The translations under genes and the position numbers were made by a program. Below are positions 1 to 10,051 of a stretch of DNA of 64,000 nucleotides, piece by piece; position 1 is the first letter of the stretch; each line of letters starts with the position of its first letter. The DNA lies in assembly GCA_928721915.1 (NCBI GenBank), contig CAKMVZ010000003.1, positions 1 through 64,000 on the forward strand, read 5' to 3'. Under the pieces are notes generated by a model that was not told where the DNA came from, made no database searches, and worked only from the letters and a program-made list of their open reading frames with translations. This DNA comes from an uncultured Clostridia bacterium (lineage in GTDB: Bacteria; Bacillota; Clostridia; TANB77; CAG-508).

Positions 1-1
1 A

Positions 2-482
2 GCTACTTTGCGAAAAAATAAGGTTTATACTCCTGTTTTAATATTAACTGCAAAAGATGCAATTGAGGATAAATTAAGAGGTTTTCGCTCAGGAGCTGAT
101 GATTATTTAGTTAAGCCTTTTAATAGAGATGAATTGTTAGCAAGAATTGATGCAATTATTAGAAGAACAAGCGGAAGTTATACAGAAAATATTTTAGAAT
201 TTGAGGATTTGAAATTAGATTTAAATAACAGAAAAGTAACTGTTGGAGATAAAGAAGTTGTGCTTCAAGGTAAGCAATTTGATATGTTAGAATATTTAAT
301 TAGTTCAAAAAATATTATTGTAACTAAAGATCAAATCTTTGATAAAATATGGGGATTTGATTCAGAAACAAGCACAAATGTTATTGAGGTTTATGCAAGT
401 GGACTTAGAAAAGAATTAAAAAAATTAGGATATGAAAAACATTTAAAAACAATAAGAGGAGTTCGGATATATTTGGTCTTAA
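2..482 (+). CDS. OmpR/PhoB-type response regulator, 5' end missing, one CGG shift
   Basis: DNA-binding response regulator that would act with the histidine kinase starting 58 bases downstream. The window begins inside the receiver domain. The conserved switch Thr/Ala segment (LILTAKDA) and the VKPF lysine are visible, followed by a winged-helix effector domain ending in the family signature IRGVGY. That signature exists only if the C of the in-frame CGG at 464-466 is skipped: GTT-C-GGA-TAT-ATT-TGG-TCT-TAA then gives a normal OmpR-type C-terminus and stop. Read without the shift, the tail changes to RIYLVLKK. The family is certain; the sensed signal is unknown. Confidence 0.93.
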
Positions 483-539
483 AAAAGTTTATAGGTTAAA
501 CTTTTAAAACCTAAATTTTAGAAAAATGAAGGGAAAAAG

Positions 540-1849
540 ATGAATGAGCAAAAATTGCTTAATAAAGAATTTTTTAAATTTATTAGATATAATTTATTAA
601 TGTTTATATTCATTTTTATTATTTTTGGACTATTTTTTTATATATTAGTTACTAAAATTACATATACTTCTGTAAGCATTGAACTTAAAGAAAGTGCTCA
701 GCAATTAATAAATTCATTTTCAAGAGATAATATAGATTTTCAGAAAAATAGATTATTTATTAATAGTTATAATGATTCAAGTGTTAAAAATTATAATATA
801 GCTTCAAGTATAAGCAATCCAAAAGTAATGTGTATTATAAGAGATGAAGATGGAGATATTACAGGAGTTAGTGGATATAATATAAATTTTAGTGATTATG
901 CATTAGAGCTTGATTTTGATGAGGATTTAATTGATAAAATTTATGAAGTTATAATTGATGACGAATATCACTATAAAGGTATAACTGTTGATTTATCTGA
1001 TATAGGTTCAAAAGGATATGTTCAATTATTAATAAATGTAGATATTGAAAATGAATTAGTTCAAATATATAGTAAAATAATATTTTTCTCTGTTTTATTT
1101 GGAATTGTAATATCTATTGTTGCAAGTATTTTAATGTCAAAGAAAACCTTAGAACCACTTCACGAGATGATAAATAAGCAAAATGATTTTGTTCAAAATG
1201 TTTCTCATGAACTCAGAACTCCATTAACAATAATCCAAGCAAAACAAGAATTATTGCTAAGAGACCCTGAAGCTAAAATAATAGATAAAACAGAAGATAT
1301 TAGTTTAACTTTAAATGAAACCAAAAGACTTAGTAAGTTAATTAAAGATTTAATGCTATTATCAAGAGCAGACAATAAACAAATGGTCCTTCAAAAAGAA
1401 GAAACAGAGATAGATGAATTTATTGAAAATATTGGAAAAACTTATAGTGAATTATTTGAAATAGAAAATAAAAAATTAATTCTTAATTTAAACTATGGAA
1501 AAATAGCTTTAGTTGACACTAATAGAATATATCAAGCAATTGTAATATTACTAGATAATGCATTAAAATATACTGAAGTAGGAGATACAGTAGAAATTGT
1601 AACATATCAAAAAGATAATAAATGTGTTATTGAAGTAAAAGATACAGGAATTGGTATTAGTGACGAAGCTATTAAACATGTTTTTGAAAGATTTTACAGA
1701 GAAGACAAAGCAAGAAGCCGTGAAACAGGTGGAACTCGGACTTCGGACTTTCAATTGCAGATATGATTATAACAAGTCATGGAGGAACAATCAAAGCTTC
1801 TCATAATGGAGAAAAAGGTACAGTATTTACAATTAAATTACCAAGATAA
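540..1849 (+). CDS. sensor histidine kinase with two tandem CGG shifts
   Basis: Membrane histidine kinase, about 435 residues once shifts are applied. Transmembrane segments lie near residues 17-40 and 178-197 with an extracytoplasmic domain between. The phospho-acceptor is His at about residue 223 in SHELRTPL. The N box (DNALKYT), G1 box (DTGIGIS) and G2 box follow. The G2 box GTGLGLS spans two in-frame CGG codons, at 1737 and 1744, one codon apart: ACT C-GGA CTT C-GGA CTT. Skipping both Cs restores the ATP-lid glycines and a C-terminus ending KLPR at 1849. Unshifted, the protein stops at 1766 without a functional G2 box. It follows the response regulator as one operon. Start: ATG after an AGGGA ribosome binding site. 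Confidence 0.93.
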
Positions 1850-1950
1850 TTTGAAATGAATAAAATTTAAAAAAACTCTTGATTTTAGGAGCTACTTATG
1901 GTAAACTTTACAAGTACGAGAATTTATGAGATAAAATTTTGGAGGAGAAA

Positions 1951-2199
1951 ATGGAAATAGTAAAGAATGTTTTAGTTGGAATATATTTAATTATGTGTGT
2001 TGTTTTAATAGTTCTTGTTTCAAAACAAGGAAAAGAAGATAGTGGAGCTTCTGGAACAATAGTAGGAAGTGGTTCTAATAATTTTTATGAAAAAAATAAG
2101 GGAAGAACTAAAGAAGGAAGAATAAAAAGAGCAACTGTTGGACTAATGATTGCTTATTTTATACTTACTATTGTTATTGGAATTATATATATAGCATAA
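1951..2199 (+). CDS. secG: SecG preprotein translocase subunit
   Basis: Small SecG-type subunit of the SecYEG channel, 82 residues. Two hydrophobic helices (about residues 3-22 and 62-80) flank a glycine/serine-rich cytoplasmic loop with the family's GSGSNNF-like stretch. The ATG at 1951 is preferred over one 12 bases upstream because it follows a strong GGAGGAG site at ideal spacing. The gene stands alone with a terminator immediately downstream. Bases 1850-1950 before it hold no recognisable gene. Confidence 0.88.
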   Translation: MEIVKNVLVGIYLIMCVVLIVLVSKQGKEDSGASGTIVGSGSNNFYEKNKGRTKEGRIKRATVGLMIAYFILTIVIGIIYIA

Positions 2200-2217
2200 A
2201 TTAAAAATAAAAAGCAT

Positions 2218-2250
2218 GAGGCATGAAGATTTTAATTCATGCCTCTTTTT
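2218..2250 (+). terminator. intrinsic terminator after secG
   Basis: A 10-bp perfect stem (GAGGCATGAA pairing with TTCATGCCTC) with an 8-base loop is followed by five T. It lies 18 bases past the secG stop. Confidence 0.88.
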
Positions 2251-2267
2251 AAAATTTGGGGGAATAT

Positions 2268-3712
2268 ATGAAAAAAATTAGTCTAAAACAATTAATATTA
2301 ATTTTTAGTTTAATAGGTTTGATTTTATCAATACCAAGCATTGTATATTTATTTTTCCATGGAGGAAATATTGAATCTTATAATGGACAAAATTATTATT
2401 TTTTAGATTCAAATAGTATGTCACATACAGTTATAGGAGCTATTATTTTAGCAGCAATTATTATATTAGGATTTTTGATTTATATTTTAGTATTAAAAAA
2501 ATCAAATGAATTTAAAAAATATAAAAAATATTTTATTAGTAGTTTTTATAGTAGGTTTAATGTTTATGATTTGTCTCCCAAATACTACAACAGATATTTT
2601 TTATTATATGGGAACAGGAAGACTTTTTCAAGAATATGGAGAAAATCCATATTATACTACGATATCTGATTTTTTAAGTAATGGAAATATTATAGATCCA
2701 ATATTAGAAAAATCTGGATATTGGGCTGATACTATAGTTCCATATGGACCACTTTGGACTTCTATTTGCGGCTTATTTAGTTTTATTTCATTAGGAAATT
2801 TAACTTTTCTTTTATATATTTATAAAATAGCTTCTTTAGGAATTCATATAGCTACATGCTATATTGTATATAAATTAACTAATAAGAAAAAATTTGCACT
2901 TATGTATGGCCTTAATCCATTCTTACTTTTAGAGTTTTTAACAAATGTACATAATGATTTGTATTTAGTATTTTTTGTTTTACTTGGAATTTATTTTTTG
3001 AAGAATAAAAATAATATATGGGCATCATTAGCTTGTTTGGCTTGTTCAATTTTAATTAAATATATAACAGTAGTTTTGGCACCATTTTTTGTATTATATT
3101 ACTTAAAGGATAAAACGAAATTAAAGAAAATATTATGGTGTATATTATATGCAGTAGTAGTTATAGCTGTTATTTTAGGAATATATATGTTATTTTTTAA
3201 TAGCATCCGGAGATTTACTTTCAATATTAGAAACACAACAAGGAAGAATAAAGGACTCAATTTATCTAATAATGTTAGCTTTAGGATTAAATAACTGGAT
3301 ATCATTAGTTAACTCAACAATGATTTGGTTATTAGCTTATTATATGATTATTTCAATTTTATTTGGAATTTTTAGAAAGCAAAAATTTTCAAATTATATG
3401 AGTGATGTAAAAGTTATTTTATTAATTATAATTTTTGGAGTTTTAACTAATCTTACATCATGGTATTTATCATGGTTATTTATACCAATCTTTTGGTTAA
3501 AACCAAGAGAAATAAAAAGTATATTATGGTTACAATTTTTATACGAATTAACTTATGTATATTTATGTTTTACTCATTCAGATGCAGTAAAATATCAAGT
3601 AATGATTTTACCTTTTATATTTATAATTATGGTTATAAGAAAATTAATTATATTAATAATTGAAAAGAGAAGGGAGAGCTTAAATTGCAAAAAAATGAAG
3701 AATTTATCGTAA
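2268..3712 (+). CDS. GT-C type polyprenol-dependent glycosyltransferase, with one A-run indel and one CGG shift
   Basis: Multi-pass integral membrane protein (about 480 residues if both frame breaks are joined). It resembles the mannosyltransferase-like GT-C families: TM at the N-terminus, an acidic TTTDIFYY-type loop, GLNPFLLLE and NVHNDLY, then many hydrophobic helices. Two breaks exist. Near 2515 an A6 run shifts the frame by one base; this is an ordinary homopolymer indel, not CGG. At 3208-3210 an in-frame CGG is followed by GGA, and skipping its C joins the hydrophobic C-terminal half (to 3712). Start ATG at 2268 follows TGGGGGAA. The end overlaps the rlmD start by 28 bases. Family assignment is moderate and the acceptor unknown. 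Confidence 0.72.
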
Positions 3713-5037
3713 ATATAATAGATAATGGTTTTCATGGAGAAGGAATTGCAAAAAAAGATGATAAGACTATATTTATTCAAAATGCAATTAAAGGAGAAAA
3801 AGTTTTAATTAAGATTTTAAAAGTTAATAAAAATATTGCATTTGGAAAAATTATTGAAATTATTGAAAAGTCAAGAAGTAGAGCAAAACCTGATTGTGAA
3901 TTTTACGAAAAATGTGGAGGATGTAATTTAAGATTTATTGATTATAAAACATCATTAGAAATGAAGAAAAAAGCAGTAGAAGTTACATTAAAAAAAGAAT
4001 TAGGAGAAGATTGCTTAGTAGAAAGAATTATTGGAATGGATAATCCACTATATTATAGAAATAAACTTATTATATCCTGTTGGAGTGGATAAAGAAAACA
4101 AAGCAACGATGGGAGTTTTTGCAGAAAGATCCCATAGAATTATTGAAGTTTCTGATTGCAAAATTCAAAATAAAAAATGTCAAAAAATTGCTTTAGATAT
4201 ATTAGATTTTTTAAGAAATAATAATATTCCGGTTATAATGAAGAATCCAAAACAGGTTTAATAAGACATCTTGTAATTAGAATAGGAGTAAGAACTAATG
4301 AAATTATGGTAACTTTAGTTACAACTGATTTTAATATTCCAAAAGAAAATGAATTAATAGAATTTATAGTTAAAAAAAATCCAGAAATAAAAACAGTAGT
4401 AAAAAATTTAAATAATAAAAATACAAATGTAATTTTAGGCGAAAAATCAAAGGTAATTTACGGAAATGGGTATATTTATGACTACATAGGAGATAAAAAA
4501 TTTAAGATATCTTCTAATTCATTTTACCAAGTAAATCCTGTTCAAACAGAAAAATTATACAACAAGGCAATTGAATTAGCGAAACTTTCAGGAAAAGAAA
4601 CAATTTTAGATTTATACTGTGGAATTGGAACAATAGGAATTTGCGCATCAAGTAAGGCAAAAAAATTATATGGAATTGAAACAATAAAACAAGCAATAGA
4701 CGATGCAAAAGAAAATGCAAAAATAAACAATATAGAAAATGCAGAATTTTATACAGGAGATGTAGAAAAATTTTTACCAGAATTAATAAAAAAAGTAAAA
4801 ACAACACTAGATGTAATCTTTATAGACCCACCAAGAAAAGGATGTGACATAACAGCATTAAAAACAATAATGCAAATTTTCCCAAAAAAGATAGTCTACA
4901 TAAGCTGCAACCCCGCAACCTTCGCAAGAGACCTAAAAATCCTAAAAGAAACCTACACAATTTCACCAATAACTCTAGTAGACATGTTCCCAGGAACAAG
5001 CCATGTCGAGTGTGTCGCAGTGCTATGTTTGAAGTGA
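3685..5037 (+). CDS. rlmD: 23S rRNA (uracil-5-)-methyltransferase, RlmD/RumA type, with two non-CGG indels
   Basis: TrmA/RumA family SAM-dependent m5U methyltransferase, about 450 residues when frames are joined. The N-terminal TRAM domain is residues 1-60. The Fe-S cysteines are C71, C77 and C80 (CEFYEKCGGC), and a fourth lies further on. The SAM loop is DLYCGIGTIG, and the catalytic region DPPRKGCD and YISCNPATFARD. The likely start is TTG 3685 after GGGAG. Frames go 1, 2, 1: an extra base near 4072 (between RNKL and YPVGVD) and a missing base near 4234 (IPVYNEESKTG expected). Neither site is an in-frame CGG. They could be consensus errors or a decaying gene. Confidence 0.85.
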
Positions 5038-5197
5038 ATTTTGAAACTATTGAAATTGATAGGGTTACAGAACTTTTACAAAAGCTAAAAAAACATTAAA
5101 AAGTCAAAATTTTTGAAAAAATTATTAAAGAAAAGAAACGAAATTATAACAACAAGTGAAGTAGATGTCTTTATTGTATTGTGTGAGGTGGAAAATT

Positions 5198-5836
5198 ATG
5201 TTAGAAAATAGTAAACAGTATTGGAATAATGAATATTGGGAAGATAATATAAAGAACAATAAAACAGATTTTATAAAAGATAATTGGATGGAAAAATATA
5301 GTGAAGAAATAATGAAGGTTAAATCTAAGAAAGCGATAGATTTAGGATGTGGTATAGGTCAAGATACAAAATGGTTATTAGATAAAGGGTTTGATGTTAT
5401 ATCTTGTGATATTTCAGATATAGCCTTAAAAAAATTGAAGGAGTTAATACCAAGCAGTAAAACTATGCAAATTGATATTAAAGAAAAATTACCATTTAAA
5501 GATAATTCAATAGGTTTAATTGATGCTAATTTATCAATTCACTATTTTGATATGGAAAATACTATAAAAATATTTAATGAATTACATAGAATTTTAAAAC
5601 CCGATGGTTTATTTATAGGAAGAATGAATTCTGATAAAAACGAAGGTTATGTAAAAGAAACTACAAAAGAAATTGAAAAAAATTTTTACTATGATTACGG
5701 AAGGTATTTTCGATTATTTAATAAAGAACAGTTTGATATATTAACTAAGGGATGGAATATTATAGTTTTAAATGAAAATGTAACAATTAGATTAAATAGA
5801 AAAAAAGCTTTATGGGAATTTGTATTTAAAAAATGA
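5198..5836 (+). CDS. class I SAM-dependent methyltransferase
   Basis: Stand-alone methyltransferase of 212 residues. Motif I is AIDLGCGIGQDT near residue 47, followed by DVISCDIS (acidic motif II) and a motif IV-like region NLSIHYFD. The C-terminal LHRILKPDGLFIGRMNS strand-helix is typical of methyltransferase-11/25 proteins. The substrate cannot be inferred. Start ATG 5198 follows GAGGTG; an in-frame ATG 33 bases upstream lacks a site. First gene of an accessory stretch. Bases 5038-5197 contain no supportable gene. Confidence 0.85.
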   Translation: MLENSKQYWNNEYWEDNIKNNKTDFIKDNWMEKYSEEIMKVKSKKAIDLGCGIGQDTKWLLDKGFDVISCDISDIALKKLKELIPSSKTMQIDIKEKLPFKDNSIGLIDANLSIHYFDMENTIKIFNELHRILKPDGLFIGRMNSDKNEGYVKETTKEIEKNFYYDYGRYFRLFNKEQFDILTKGWNIIVLNENVTIRLNRKKALWEFVFKK

Positions 5837-5847
5837 ATTGCAAATAA

Positions 5848-5928
5848 AAATTACAATTAAATGAAACATTGGAAAAAGTAATAAAAAGAGAAGTAATGGA
5901 AGAAGTACATATTAAATTAGACAAATAG
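5848..5928 (+). pseudogene. remnant of a Nudix hydrolase (Nudix box fragment)
   Basis: The 26-codon stretch encodes LNETLEKVIKREVMEEVHI, which matches the REVxEE core of a Nudix box (GX5EX7REUXEEXGU) and ends at TAG. There is no start codon, no glycine-rich beginning and no C-terminal half. Probably a decayed gene fragment. A Nudix C-terminal fragment lies at 11916-12035, but the two need not come from one gene. Confidence 0.5.
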
Positions 5929-5942
5929 GAGTTGATACCTAA

Positions 5943-6572
5943 ATGAACATTATAAAGATTTATAATAAATATCATTTACCAGAAAATTTACAAATGCACA
6001 TGTTAAGAGTAGCTGCATGTAGTAATTTAATAATAGATAATTGGATTGGGGTAGAAATAGATAACCAAGCAATTATTAGAGTGTGTTTGTTACATGACAT
6101 GGGAAATATAGTTAAAATACCAGAGAATTTTTCAAAAGATCAAGAATTCTTAAAGATAAGAAAGAAATATTTTGATAAGTATGGAACTAATGACCATGAA
6201 ATCAATTTAGAAATTGGAAAAAAAGAAGGATTAACTGAACAGGAATTAACTATATTAGATGGAAAAAGGTCAAGAAAAAATGAAGAAACATTGAAATCAA
6301 ATTCTTATGAAAGAAAAATTTGTGCTTATTGTGACCAAAGAGTTGCACCAAATGGAGTAGTAAGTATAAAGGAAAGATTAGAAGATGCAAAAGTAAGATA
6401 TAAAAATAAACCACTGTCAGTATGGTCGAATGAAGAAAAAGCGAATCATTTAATTGAATGTTCTTTAGGTATAGAAAAACAAATTATGAAATATTGTAAA
6501 TTGAAACCTGAAAACATAAATGATTTTAGCATTAAAGAATACATTGAAAAATTAAAAACATATAATATTTGA
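5943..6572 (+). CDS. HD-domain phosphohydrolase
   Basis: 209-residue HD-superfamily protein. Metal-binding histidines are visible in LQMHMLRVA (about residue 20) and the doublet LLHDMGN (about residue 58), with a third conserved region around YGTNDHEIN. Such proteins hydrolyse nucleotides or phosphate esters; the substrate is unknown. Start ATG follows AGGAG at good spacing. It is flanked by unrelated small genes, consistent with an accessory stretch. Confidence 0.8.
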   Translation: MNIIKIYNKYHLPENLQMHMLRVAACSNLIIDNWIGVEIDNQAIIRVCLLHDMGNIVKIPENFSKDQEFLKIRKKYFDKYGTNDHEINLEIGKKEGLTEQELTILDGKRSRKNEETLKSNSYERKICAYCDQRVAPNGVVSIKERLEDAKVRYKNKPLSVWSNEEKANHLIECSLGIEKQIMKYCKLKPENINDFSIKEYIEKLKTYNI

Positions 6573-6689
6573 AAGTTAATTGGTATAATGAGGAAAATTT
6601 AGAAAATGAATTATCTTGAAATTGAAAAAGAAATGTCAAAAACTTATAATGTAATAATTAGAAAATAAGAGAAAGAAGTAGAAGAGGAT

Positions 6690-7097
6690 ATGAAAGTTAT
6701 AACTATAAAACAACCTTGGGCAACATTGATTGCAAAAGGATATAAAGAATATGAATTTAGAACTTGGAAAACAAAATATAGAGGAGATATTCTAATTCAT
6801 GCAGGTAAAGGAATAGATAAAGAGGCAATGACTAGATTTAAAGATTTAAATTTAGACTATCCTAAAGGTTGTATAATAGCAAAAGCAAAAATAACAGATT
6901 GTATTTATGTTGATGACGATTTTAGAAAAAAAGTTATTCCAAAAAATCCTAATGTTTATAAAGGTTTGAATAAAACAGAATGGAAAGGATATGGCTTTAA
7001 AATTGAAAAAGTTGAAGAAATCAAACCAATAGAGATAAATGGAAAACTAAGTTTGTGGGAATATGATTATAATGGTAATATAGAAAAAACAGTATAA
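6690..7097 (+). CDS. ASCH domain protein
   Basis: 135-residue single-domain ASCH protein (PUA-like beta barrel predicted to bind RNA or modified nucleotides). The N-terminal signature VITIKQPWATLIAKGYKEYEFRTW is compressed here as IKQPWATLIA at residues 5-14 plus EFRTW. The central GDILIHAGK and the C-terminal KLSLWEYD also fit. Start ATG follows GAGGAT-type sequence. Between 6573 and 6689 there is a short open stretch from 6606 with a plausible ATG (21 residues) but no family match; not called. Confidence 0.82.
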   Translation: MKVITIKQPWATLIAKGYKEYEFRTWKTKYRGDILIHAGKGIDKEAMTRFKDLNLDYPKGCIIAKAKITDCIYVDDDFRKKVIPKNPNVYKGLNKTEWKGYGFKIEKVEEIKPIEINGKLSLWEYDYNGNIEKTV

Positions 7098-7251
7098 AAA
7101 TTTTGTAAAATAAAGTAAAAGTTATTCCATGTTTTTATTGAAAATACTAATAAACTATGTTAAAATATTGGCATAAAAATTATCTGGTAATATCCAGTTT
7201 ATATATAAGTAACTAATAAACAGAATTGTTAAGTAGTTAGGAGGAATTTAT

Positions 7252-8337
7252 ATGTCACCAGAGCAGCGGAAACTTATAACAAAAAATCAAGAAATTCTTT
7301 ATACTTTTAGAAAAAGAGGTGCAAATTTACCGAAAAATCAATTATCATTTTTACTAAAGAAAATGAATAAAACTTTTCCAACTGTAAAAAAGGTAATTAA
7401 TGAACTTAAAGAAAATAACATAATTTTGGACTCGGAAAAATTTTTAGTAAATCCAGATTTTGCGTATTTTGTAGGATTTTATGTAACAGATGATGAGGTG
7501 GAAGTAGAATTGTTGGATTTTGAATTGGAATCTGTTCTAGATAAAGTTTTACCATACTTCACAAATAAAGTTCACTATAAAAGCTCATTTGATATTTGGG
7601 GACTTATGCAAAATATGTTAGACAAAATATCAGAACAAGTAAATATTACGGCTATTTCTATTATTTTTGACAAATTCATGAGTTATGCCAAAAATACTCA
7701 AGAAAATCTTGCCTATTTTGAAAGTGAATCTGGGCTAAAGTTATATGATCTATCAGTTCTTTTTAAAAATTCTAGAGGTTTGATGCCAATAACATTTCGC
7801 TCAGCGGTACTGGGAGATAGTGTATTAGCATATACTTTGTATTTAAGGGAAAAAGTTTTTGAGTCAGATTCTATTGTTTATTATGATTTAGATCAGAATC
7901 GGATATCTTATGTAAAAAACAATATCTTAAATAAAGATTCAAATCCGGTGTTTGGAATGGTATTTCCTAGATTTTCAAATAAACAAAATGATTTGTTTCA
8001 AAAATTATCAGTAGTATCTGACAATGAATATAAAGATATGATAATTGATAATAAAGAAGAAATTTTATCAGCAATTAGTCCAGCATGTATACAAATAGAC
8101 TCTTTTTTTAATCCTGAACATTTTATTATAAGTGGTAAATGGATAAAAAAAGAACAGTTTGAGAACTTTTTGTTCTTTTATAATAGATTCTATAATGATT
8201 ATGAAAAGTTGTTAAATAGAGTGCTTGTAGAAAAATCTTCTTTACATCCTAGAGTTATGAATAGAACTGAGCAGTCTCAAAAAGGTGCTGGTATATATGC
8301 AGCTTATTCTTTTTTTAATTGGGATTTAAGGTGGTGA
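7252..8337 (+). CDS. ROK-family-like regulator, probably acquired, with two conventionally read CGG codons
   Basis: 361-residue protein with an N-terminal winged-helix region (residues about 8-58, NQEILYTFRKRG then TVKKVINELKENNII) followed by a degenerate ROK/sugar-kinase-like fold (VNPDFAYFVGFYV, then RGLMPITFRSAVLGDSVLAYTLYLRE). ATP and sugar motifs are not intact, so it is likely a regulator. Assignment is moderate. It contains in-frame CGG at 7267 and 7900 with no frame change: shifting at 7267 gives a stop within four codons. With 13985-15748 it is one of only two genes here that break the CGG rule. Start ATG follows AGGAGG. Its own leader occupies 7098-7251. Confidence 0.55.
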   Translation: MSPEQRKLITKNQEILYTFRKRGANLPKNQLSFLLKKMNKTFPTVKKVINELKENNIILDSEKFLVNPDFAYFVGFYVTDDEVEVELLDFELESVLDKVLPYFTNKVHYKSSFDIWGLMQNMLDKISEQVNITAISIIFDKFMSYAKNTQENLAYFESESGLKLYDLSVLFKNSRGLMPITFRSAVLGDSVLAYTLYLREKVFESDSIVYYDLDQNRISYVKNNILNKDSNPVFGMVFPRFSNKQNDLFQKLSVVSDNEYKDMIIDNKEEILSAISPACIQIDSFFNPEHFIISGKWIKKEQFENFLFFYNRFYNDYEKLLNRVLVEKSSLHPRVMNRTEQSQKGAGIYAAYSFFNWDLRW

Positions 8338-8348
8338 AGACAAATAAT

Positions 8349-8380
8349 TAAAATCAGCTCCATGTTGGGGCTGATTTTAT
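8349..8380 (+). terminator. probable terminator after the ROK-like gene
   Basis: AAAATCAGC pairs with GCTGATTTT, extended inward by CC with GG, around a short loop. The trailing T tract is short (TTTTAT), so strength is uncertain. Confidence 0.6.
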
Positions 8381-8417
8381 ATAACTTTATTAAAAAATAA
8401 CAAAGGAGAGATAAGAT

Positions 8418-8876
8418 ATGATACTTTCAACACTATGTTATATAGAAAAAGATGGTAAATATTTAATGCTACATAGAACAAAAAAGAAAAATGATATTAA
8501 TAAGGATAAATGGATAGGAATAGGTGGAAAATTTGAGGAAGGTGAAAGTCCTGAAGAATGTATTATAAGAGAAGTAATGGAAGAAACGGGTTTAACTTTA
8601 AATTCATATAAATTAAGAACTATTGTAACTTATGTATCAACAAGTTGGGAAACAGAATATATGTATGTATTTACTTCAAGTGATTTTACAGGAGAGCTGA
8701 TAGAATGCAACGAAGGAGATTTACAATGGATTGATAAAAAAGATGTTACAAAGTTAAATACTTGGGAGGGGGACAAAATTTTCTTAGAGAAAATACAAAA
8801 TGATAATAGATTTTTTACAGTAAAATTTGAATATGATGGAGAAAAATTGATTAAATATAATTTAAATGAATATTGA
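8418..8876 (+). CDS. Nudix hydrolase, MutT/8-oxo-dGTPase-like
   Basis: 152 residues with a complete Nudix box at about residues 36-58 (GGKFEEGESPEECIIREV then MEETGL), giving the catalytic glutamates for Mg-dependent pyrophosphohydrolysis. The N-terminal TLCYIEKDGKYLMLHR and the KDKWIGIGGK lead-in resemble the Firmicutes 8-oxo-dGTP diphosphatases. Exact substrate not determinable. Start ATG follows AAAGGAGAG. Independent gene between two terminators. Confidence 0.88.
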   Translation: MILSTLCYIEKDGKYLMLHRTKKKNDINKDKWIGIGGKFEEGESPEECIIREVMEETGLTLNSYKLRTIVTYVSTSWETEYMYVFTSSDFTGELIECNEGDLQWIDKKDVTKLNTWEGDKIFLEKIQNDNRFFTVKFEYDGEKLIKYNLNEY

Positions 8877-8888
8877 TTTTAAATAGTT

Positions 8889-8919
8889 GAAGGTCTTGAT
8901 AAAAAGACTTTCTTTTTTT
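8889..8919 (+). terminator. intrinsic terminator after the Nudix gene
   Basis: A 9-bp stem (GAAGGTCTT with AAGACTTTC, one G-T pair) and a 6-base loop are followed by seven T. Confidence 0.85.
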
Positions 8920-8987
8920 GAATGTTTATGATAAAATGGCAACAACTAATGTAAAATTAAAATTTTTTTAATATGGGAGGAGTAAAA

Positions 8988-9624
8988 TTGAAACAAATAG
9001 GAATTATTTTAAATCAGTGGAAATCTAATTATAGAGATTATCCAATATATGGTTTTAAAACAGATTTAATGCAAATGTTAAGAAAATATGATGTTAATAT
9101 TTTATCAATACCTATATTATTTGAAAATGATGATATAAATAAAGAATTTAATTATGTAAAAAATATTATAGATTTATGTGATGGAATTATTATTCCTGGA
9201 GGAGCTTATATATATGATATATATTATAAAATTGTAGAGTATTTATATAATGAAAATAAACCAATATTAGGAATATGTTTAGGAATGCAAATTATGGGAA
9301 AAACATTTAATAATAAAGTAAGAGAAAGAATTAAAGATGTTTCTCATAATAAGATGGATAATTATGTACATGGTATCAATATAAAAAAAAGATAGCAAAT
9401 TATTTGACATTATGAAAGAAGAATTTATACAAGTTAATAGTAGACATGAAAGATATATACCATATACTAATTTAGATATTTCAGCATATAGTGATGACGG
9501 AATTCCAGAAGCTATTGAGAATAAGAACAAAAAATTTTTTATAGGTGTACAGTGGCATCCGGAAAGTCTTATAGATGATATATATAGTAAAAGACTTTTT
9601 AATGCTTTTATAGACTCATTATAA
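8988..9624 (+). CDS. class I glutamine amidotransferase-like (PuuD/peptidase C26) with an A8-run frame break
   Basis: About 211 residues when joined. Similar to gamma-glutamyl-GABA hydrolases: oxyanion strand GIIIPGG, nucleophile Cys in GICLGMQIMG, and the His-Glu pair in VQWHPES near the C-terminus. The two halves meet at an A8 run (9385-9392): one extra A separates HGINIKK from DSKLFDIMKEEF. This is a homopolymer break, not CGG. It could be a sequencing error, a mutation or transcriptional slippage. Start is probably TTG at 8988 after GGGAGGAG, since the upstream ATG lies inside that site. Confidence 0.8.
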
Positions 9625-10051
9625 TTTGGAATTTTTTTATAATGCAGAACAAACGTTTAGATAGAGTATTTTAAAAGGAGAAAAAATGCAAATATTAAAA
9701 CCTCAAAAGATATTTTTTGATAAACTTAGTAAAATTGAAAGTTTAATTAATGAAATAAATGTAAATGATAAAATAAATAATATAATTTTAGAAGAATATA
9801 AAGAAGAAAGTATAGAAATTAATGATATTACAATAGAAAAATCTGTGATTAGCAATACAAATATTATAAATAGCAATTTATCTAAAAATACGTTTGTTGA
9901 TATCGAATTTAAAAATTGACTATCTAATTTTTGTCAAGTCTTTTTAACGAATTTATTATATTATTTTTTTGTATGACAAACAAGCGAAAACGATATATTT
10001 TTTAAAAAATTGTATCTTTTTCACTTCTTTTATGATAAAATTCAATTATAG

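Noticed and set aside
1850..1950. Possible regulatory RNA between the kinase and secG
   Set aside because: No hairpin or conserved motif evident by eye.
5038..5197. Possible short gene after rlmD
   Set aside because: Only short low-complexity frames without a start and ribosome site; nothing recognisable.
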